A stretch of DNA of 64,000 bases from Rhinopithecus roxellana (lineage: Eukaryota; Chordata; Mammalia; Primates; Cercopithecidae): assembly GCF_007565055.1 (NCBI RefSeq), contig NC_044562.1:51160250-51224249 (forward strand), given 5' to 3'. Positions 58,349 to 64,000 of this stretch are shown piece by piece. How positions within the stretch are numbered: position 1 is the stretch's first letter; every line of letters begins with the position of its first letter. A program made the translations under genes and the position numbers. The notes under the pieces were generated by a model, which saw nothing but the letters and a program-made list of their open reading frames with translations, was not told where the DNA came from and did not search any database.

Positions 58349-58664
58349 TTTCTTTTTTTTCTTTTTTTCTGAGACAGGGTCTCACTGTCACCTAGGCTGC
58401 AGTGCAGTGGCAAGATCATAGCTTATTGCAACCTTGAACTCCCAGGCTCAAGGGATTCTCCTGCCTCAGCCTCCTAAGTAACTGGGACTATAGGTGCACA
58501 CGATTGTGCCTGGCAAATTTCTTTTTTTTTTTTTTTTTAATTTTTAGAGATGGGGTGTCTTACTGTCTTGCCCAGTCTAGTATCCAACTCCTGGGCTTAA
58601 ATGATTCTTTTATCTTGGCCTCCCAAAGCATTGAGATTACAGGTGTGAGCCACCATGTCAGGCC
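58349..58664 (-). repeat. AluJ
   Basis: Antisense diverged Alu; TGAGATTTCTT at 58339-58349 and 58665-58675. Confidence 0.92.
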
Positions 58665-58862
58665 TGAGATTTCTTATCTATAAAATGAAGGGGAAGAAAT
58701 TACCTCTGAGGCCTTTTTTAGGTCTAAACTTACGATTTTGTGATTTCTCCACTCGAACTATTATGAGAAGGGAAGCAGGGGAAATAAAAACAATTGAAAC
58801 TTAAGTTAGACAATCTTTGCCCCTTGTTAGGTTAAATAAAAGAGACTTTTAAAACTATTTAC

Positions 58863-59166
58863 CGGGCTGGATAAATAGTAATCCCAGCACTTTGAGAGGC
58901 CAAGGAGGATGGATCACCTGAGGCCAGGAGTTCGAGACCAGCCTGGCCAACATGGTGAAACCCCTCCCCGACGTCTCTACTAAAAATACAAAATTAGCTG
59001 GGTGTGGTGGCACATGCCTGTAATCCCAGCTACTCAGGAGGCTGAGGCAGTGGAATCGCTTGAACCCGGGAGGTGGATGTTGCAGTGAGCCGAGATCGCT
59101 CTATTGCACTCCAGCCTGGGCAAAAAGAGTGGGACTTCAACTCAAAAAAAAAAAAAAAAAAAAAAA
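58863..59166 (+). repeat. AluS with damaged 5' end
   Basis: The first 25 bases are lost or altered (CGGGCTGGATAAATAG before TAATCCCAGC); the rest is intact with an A tail; CTATTTACC on both sides. Confidence 0.9.
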
Positions 59167-59632
59167 GCTATTTACCATCACAACTGGATTGCATTCCCAT
59201 AAATTCCAAATAATTTAGTCTTTTTTTTCCTATTAAAGTTGACAGCATTTTCTTAAAGTTTAGAATATCTTAATTTTCCCAAAGGAGGATAGATTGAAAA
59301 GTGTTCTCACAATGGGGGAACCCCTTTCTGTAATTTTAAAGATGCTCATCCATCACATACCCCTCCACATTGCCTCTCCTGGGGTTTCGATGTCAAACTC
59401 TAAGAGACCAGGAAAGCCTTTGTGATCCTCAAACGAACAGGGGCAGAATAGATGTCAATGAAGAGAATGGTAAAAAGCAGGGCTGATTCTACCCAGCCCT
59501 CTTCAGCTCCTGGGAAATGGAAAGCTGACTCCTTGGGTTTGATAGCTCTACCACTCCCCCAACACTGCAACTCCCAGTGCCATTAAATTATCTATGTTCC
59601 AAGATTTAGAAGGATAGGGAGAAGATAAGTCA
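59167..59632. other. Intergenic, no feature recognised
   Basis: Unique sequence without coding signature. Confidence 0.6.
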
Positions 59633-59939
59633 TTATTATTATTGTTGTTGTTGTTGTTATTATTATTTTGAGACCGAGTCCTGCTCTGTCTCCAGGCTAG
59701 AGTGCAGTGGTGTGATCTCGGCTCACTGCAATCTTCGCCTCCCGGGTTCAAGCGATTTCCCTGCCTCAGCTTCCTGAGTAGCTGGGACTACAGGCGTGCA
59801 CCACCACACCCGGCTAATTTTTTGTATTTTTAATAAAGACAGAGTTTCACCATGTTGGCCAGGATGGTCTTGATCTCCCAACCTCGTGATCCGCCCACCG
59901 AAGTGCTGTGATTACACGCGTGAGCCACCACGCCTGGCC
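59633..59939 (-). repeat. AluS with (TTG/TTA)n tail
   Basis: Antisense Alu; its tail has become ATTATTATTGTTGTTG repeats (59633-59667). Confidence 0.92.
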
Positions 59940-60129
59940 CCTTTATTTTTATAAGGGTAAACGTTTTTTTCGGAGCAGCCTTTGGCAGAATTGTGACACC
60001 ATCTTTTTCCTTTGAGAGCAATCCTTATTGACCGCCCAACTCTGAGTACATTTCTTTGAAATGGTTTCCTGCCTTTGGAGTGCCACATCTTCCCTCATAG
60101 CATTCCTGAATGCTGATAAGTTCTCTCCT

Positions 60130-60690
60130 TCTGCTCTTCCTCAGGGAAGGAGAATGTTACTAGCGTCTGTATAAGAGACTACTTGAGCAGGCTTAGTGTG
60201 AGCAACAGGGCTGTTTATTAACTTGGGTGCTGAGGGGCTGAGTCTGAGAAAGGACTCAGCGAAGGGTGGTGGGATTATCACTGGTTCTTATAGGTTTGGG
60301 ATAGGCGGTGAGGTCAGGAGCAATTATTTGAGGGCAGGGGATGGATGTTACAAAGTACATTCTCAAGGGCAGGGAGGGTGTATTGTCACAAGGGTGGGGA
60401 GGAATGTTACAAAGTACATTCACAAGGATGGGGAATATCACAAAGTACGTTATCACAAGGCCAGGGGAATGTCACGATGATTTGACCATGGTGTGGCCAG
60501 CTCAGAGGACCTTACAGAGAACTTCCTCCTTCTCTTATCAGGGCATAGAGAACTTTTTACAGCACATTCTGGCCAGACCAAGACTACCACTGTTGTTCTT
60601 TTCCCAACCCCAGACCCACCAGACCCACCCCCAAACAGACTAACTCCTCTTACACCTTCCTCCTCAATACAAGGCTGCCTACTGACCTAA
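60130..60690 (-). mobile_element. ERV-like LTR, antisense, with internal repeats
   Basis: Minus-strand LTR-like unit: AATAAA at about 60211-60217, TATAAGAACCAG-type TATA region near 60285, and three to four imperfect ~32-base repeats built on CACAAAGTACATT (60348-60475). No internal viral genes. Class I ERV by style; family unassigned. Confidence 0.55.
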
Positions 60691-60699
60691 TCCATGCTA

Positions 60700-61700
60700 A
60701 CAAAGGGAAAGGGGGGTCTGGAGCATTTGCATCTACCTTTTGGACATAAGTACATTTAAAATGCCGCCCTCTGCAGTCAGTGCCACTACATTTTTTGGCT
60801 GAAGCAAAGAATGTTGGGGATTTCAAAGGAGTAAAGCAGCACCATAGAATGCCTGTGAATGGGATGGTTTAGGCAATGGGCTTTTCAGTGCATGGTTTTC
60901 ATTAAAGTGCCACAGAAGATATAAAACAGTTCAAGTGCAACTTCATTTTGGTTCCCATAAATTAGTCTGGATTCTGTACCTCAAAAGTCCAACTCAGTCA
61001 TTGTCCACAGGCCAAGTGGGACTTGAGATCACTACGCCTGTCTTGTCCTGATCCCTTGTCAGACCAAGAATGGATATACCTCTCCGAAGGCCCATTTGTC
61101 TGAATTACATAATCTTTTTGGTTATGATCCTAGAACACTTTAAAGAGGCAGGTATACATTACTTTTATGAAGACCTGCCTATCTACATTTTATTTCATGG
61201 GCATACAATTCCTTTGAAATTTCTTGGTGTAGATGTACTGTAACTCCTGTAACTCTTTCCTACTACGAGAATTTAGATTGTGTCTAATCTATGTTATTAT
61301 TCAGAGCATTTCTGTAATCCCTGGGTGAGTATTATTGTTGACAAGACAGATAGCGCAAGTCCTGGTAGCTTCATGCCTGCCAGTTCTTAAAGAAGAGTGA
61401 ATTACTTAGAAGAAAAAAAAAAGTGATTCATTCAGTAAGTGGTTGATGGTTCTCTCTTTCAACATGGTGACTCAGCAAAATGAAAGCACTGGGTACGTTC
61501 TTCACTTGCTTCTCTAAGAAATCAGGATTTAGGAAGCACTCCTCATATAATTATGATACCACATGCTGTTAGCTTAGGTTCAGTTTGATAGACATGTTTT
61601 ACTCCTTGGTTTGGCTATTGCCAAGAGTGTCACTTTGATATTTATTCTTACCATTTCCTCTTTTTAAAATGTTGATTAAAATTACTATTAAGAAATGTGA
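60700..61700. other. Intergenic, no feature recognised
   Basis: No exon, RNA gene or repeat family recognised. Confidence 0.55.
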
Positions 61701-61703
61701 AAA

Positions 61704-61862
61704 TGTCTAGCTTGCCACATCTGTAGTCCCAACTATTTGCGAGGCTGAGGAGGGAGGACTGCTTGTGGCTAGGAATTTGAGGCTGCAGTGAGCCTATGAA
61801 TAGCCAGTGTATTCCAGACTGGGCAACATAGCAAGGCCCTGTCCTTAAAAAAAAAAAAAAAT
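61704..61862 (+). repeat. AluJ fragment
   Basis: 3' half of a diverged Alu with an A tail. Confidence 0.8.
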
Positions 61863-61864
61863 AT

Positions 61865-62193
61865 GGCCGGGCATGGTGGCTCACGCCTGTAATCCCAGCA
61901 CTTTGGGAGACCGAGGTGGGCAGATCACAAGGTCAGGAGTTCGAGACCAGCATGACCAACATGGTGAAACCCCATCTCTACTAAAAATACAAAAATTAGC
62001 TGGGCATGGTGGTGTGCACCTGTAATCCAGCTGCTCAGGAGGCTGAGGCAAGGGAATCACTTTAACCGGGAGGCAGAGGTTGCAGTGAGCCAAGATCACA
62101 CCACTGCACTCCAGCCACTGCACCCCAGCCAGGGCCACAGAGCAAGACTTCGTCTCAAAAACAAACAAACAAACAAACAAACAAACAAAAACT
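61865..62193 (+). repeat. AluS with (AAAC)n tail
   Basis: Sense Alu; CACTGCACTCCAGC partly duplicated (CACTGCACCCCAGC); tail ACAAACAAACAAACAAAC. Confidence 0.92.
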
Positions 62194-62195
62194 AT

Positions 62196-62362
62196 TGCGC
62201 CGGGAGTGGTGGTGTGCGTTTGTAGTTCCAGCTACTCCGGAAGCTGAGGCACCAGAATCTCTTGAACCTGGCGGGTGGAGGTTGCAGTGAGCTGAGATCA
62301 CACCACTGCACTCCAGTTTGGAGGACAGAGCGAGATTCTGTCTCAAAAAAAGAAAGAAAAAC
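62196..62362 (+). repeat. Alu fragment
   Basis: Second-monomer Alu sequence (GGAGTGGTGGTGTGCGTTTG to GATTCTGTCTC). Confidence 0.85.
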
Positions 62363-62479
62363 GAAAATAAAAAGTTTCTATTACTTATATTAGTTTTTAT
62401 TCTAATGTATTATTTTAGCATAAATAAGAGTTCCAGTTTAGATTGTGGACAAACCCTTCACATTCCTGTTTGGAAAAAT

Positions 62480-62576
62480 GTCATTAAGTGTCAAAGCTGG
62501 GTGATCATTACATGGGAAGTTAATATACTCTTCTATTTACTCTTTTCATGTTTGAAATTCTCAGTAATAAAAAGTT
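62480..62576 (+). repeat. Old L1 (L1M) 3' end
   Basis: TGTCAAAGCTGGGTGATCAT to CTCAGTAATAAAAAG. Confidence 0.5.
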
Positions 62577-62608
<32 letters not shown>

Positions 62609-62790
62609 GGGATGGAGTCTCGCTCTGTCTCCCAAGCTGGAGTGCTGTAGCACGATCTCAGCTCACTGCAAGCTCCGCCTCTCGGGTTCACACCATTCTC
62701 CTGCCTAAGCCTCTGGATAGCTGGGACTACAGGCGCCCGCCACCACGCCCGGCTAATTTTTTGTATTTTTAGTAGAGACGGGGTTTCACA
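62577..62790 (-). repeat. AluY, 5'-truncated
   Basis: Antisense Alu with a TTTTG-repeat tail, ending at GACGGGGTTTCACA, so roughly the first 90 bases of the element are missing. Confidence 0.88.
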
Positions 62791-62816
62791 TAAAAAACTT
62801 TTAAAAGTTTTTAAAA

Positions 62817-63112
62817 GGCAGTGGCTCACGTCTGTAATCCCAGCACTTTGGGAGGCCGAGGCAGGCGGATCACCTGAGGTCGGGAGTTTGAGACTAGCCT
62901 CCCCATCTCAAACCCGCCCCTACTAAAAATACAAAAATTAGCCAGACGGGGTGGTGCAGTTGCCTGTAGTCCCAGCCATCTGGAAAGCTGTGCCAGGAGA
63001 ATTGTTTGAACCCAGGAGGTGGAGGTTGCAGTGAGCGGAGATTGCGCCACTGCGCACTACAGCCCGGGAGACAGAGGGAGACTCCGTCTCAAAACAAAAC
63101 AAAACAAAACAA
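62817..63112 (+). repeat. AluS with (AAAAC)n tail
   Basis: Sense Alu slightly shortened at its start (GGCAGTGGCTCACG). Confidence 0.9.
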
Positions 63113-63351
63113 GGCCGGTGCAGTGGCTCACGCCTGTAATCCCAGCACTTTGGGAGGCCGAGGCGGGTGGATCACGATGTCAGGAGATCGAGACCATCCT
63201 GGCTAACATGGTGAAACCCCGTCTCTACTAAAAAAAAAAAACCGAACCTGTAGTCCCAGCTACTCGGGAGGCTGAGGCAGGAGAATGGCGTGAACCCAGC
63301 AAGCGCGGGCCACTGCACTCCAGCCTGGGCAACACAGCGAGACTCAGTCTC

Positions 63352-63388
<37 letters not shown>

Positions 63389-63397
63389 AGAAAAAAA
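63113..63397 (+). repeat. AluY, internally deleted
   Basis: Sense Alu, tandem with the previous; lacks part of both the middle (after CTACTAAAAAAAA) and the right monomer (GAACCCAGCAAGCGCGGGCC). Confidence 0.9.
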
Positions 63398-64000
63398 AAT
63401 TAAAAAAAAAAACCCTTCACACTAAAGGTAGGAATACTTCTTGAAATGAAAAGGACATAAGAGAAAAAGAAACAATTTCACATGAATTAAGCTAAACTGT
63501 CTCCCAGGGAGAGAAGGGAAAAAAATTCCTTATTTCTAGTACAGTGTTTGATTATATTTTCACATGACCTCATTCCACAAAAAATCTGAGGCAGCTTGAC
63601 TAACTCTGATAATTGTACTCAAGTCCATTGCTTTGTGTCAAACTGATATTTAACATTAAATAATGACGGTGGTAGTGGTGGTGATATTTACCTTATATTA
63701 ACTTTTTCCTCCCAAAAAAAAAAGCAGGATTAAATAGATGCCAGTTGTACATATGTGGAATGGGAGTTTGCCAGCTAGCACTGAAATCAAGAGAAGAGGT
63801 ATTATGCTAACGAGAGAATATTGTCAACACTCAAAGACATGAATGCCTAGGTATCTGAACGCTGAACCAATACCAAATATTTTTAGAACCTGTTGCTTCT
63901 TCTTCCGTTTTTGTGACCCTTTCACGTATCTTATGCTTCTTCTTCATGTTAAGTTTTACTTCTTAGGAACAGGGTATGGTATGAAAAGGGTGTACCAGCA
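63398..64000. other. Intergenic, no feature recognised
   Basis: A/T-rich sequence up to the window edge; no gene recognised. Confidence 0.6.

Noticed and set aside
3415..63354. Many open frames of 60-150 residues containing [18 protein letters not shown] or [14 protein letters not shown]
   Set aside because: These are translations of Alu elements in either strand; none has gene structure.
1..64000. CRISPR arrays, operons, prokaryotic mobile systems
   Set aside because: No evenly spaced direct repeats with unique spacers and no prokaryotic genes; the window is primate nuclear DNA.
1..64000. tRNA, snRNA or rRNA genes
   Set aside because: No cloverleaf or small nuclear RNA sequence recognised outside Alu and MIR (which only descend from 7SL and tRNA).

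Overview
This is nuclear DNA from a catarrhine primate, most likely an Old World monkey (macaque, baboon or vervet type). The evidence is density and type of repeats. About fifty Alu copies are present, and at least six (near 6285, 14835, 25332, 39101, 42773 and 47977) carry the AluY variant typical of cercopithecoids: GGCTCAAGCCTG near the 5' end, AACTAGCCGGGCGA in the middle and GAGATCCGGCCACTG near the 3' end. Species-level assignment is not possible from the sequence alone. Nothing prokaryotic, plasmid-like or CRISPR-like is present.

One functional protein-coding gene can be reconstructed: DUSP19 (SKRP1, a dual-specificity phosphatase of the stress-kinase pathway), on the minus strand. 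Its four coding exons are exon 1 at 41440-41665, exon 2 at 36733-36779, exon 3 at 33102-33254 and exon 4 at 24175-24402. They join in frame to 654 nt (217 residues plus stop), with GT/AG at every junction, an intact HCxxxxxR catalytic loop and the upstream general-acid Asp. The promoter is expected just right of 41665. A long 3' UTR may run left of 24175, perhaps to an AATAAA at 19922-19927 (inference).

Layout. 1-9000 is intergenic: an L2 relic, a long antisense old L1 broken by Alus, and low-complexity sequence. 9131-9957 is a pogo/Tigger-like DNA transposon holding Alu insertions. 10270-16945 is a layered nest: an old L1M with its 5' end, hit by a MaLR LTR (11540-11907), by a younger 5'-truncated L1P (13429-15876) that itself received an AluY, and by another Alu in its 3' end. 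16945-24174 is intergenic grading into the likely DUSP19 3' UTR, with a GAG/GAA repeat at 23402-23606. 24403-41439 holds the DUSP19 introns, with a class I ERV LTR, an orphan retrocopy of another gene's 3' end (29102-29459), a Tigger-type MITE, and a large L2 reverse-transcriptase relic. 42000-48780 has a MLT1 LTR, an antisense L2 relic and MIRs. 48790-50510 is a processed pseudogene of keratin 8 (KRT8). 51003-51102 is a near-perfect hairpin. 51117-52655 is an antisense class I ERV LTR with readable promoter signals. 52656-64000 is intergenic, with a roughly 400-bp GGAA/GAAA tract (57127-57537), another ERV-like LTR (about 60130-60690) and a dense Alu cluster (61700-63400).

Apart from DUSP19, open frames here are repeat-derived or chance; most are Alu, L1 or keratin-pseudogene translations. 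I did not find a convincing new biological system. The items most worth checking are the ATGTAATG start-stop element at the DUSP19 start codon, the 105-bp hairpin, the ERV LTR promoter on the DUSP19 strand, the orphan 3' retrocopy and the GAA repeat in the putative 3' UTR. Repeat family names come from recognition by eye, not from a database search.
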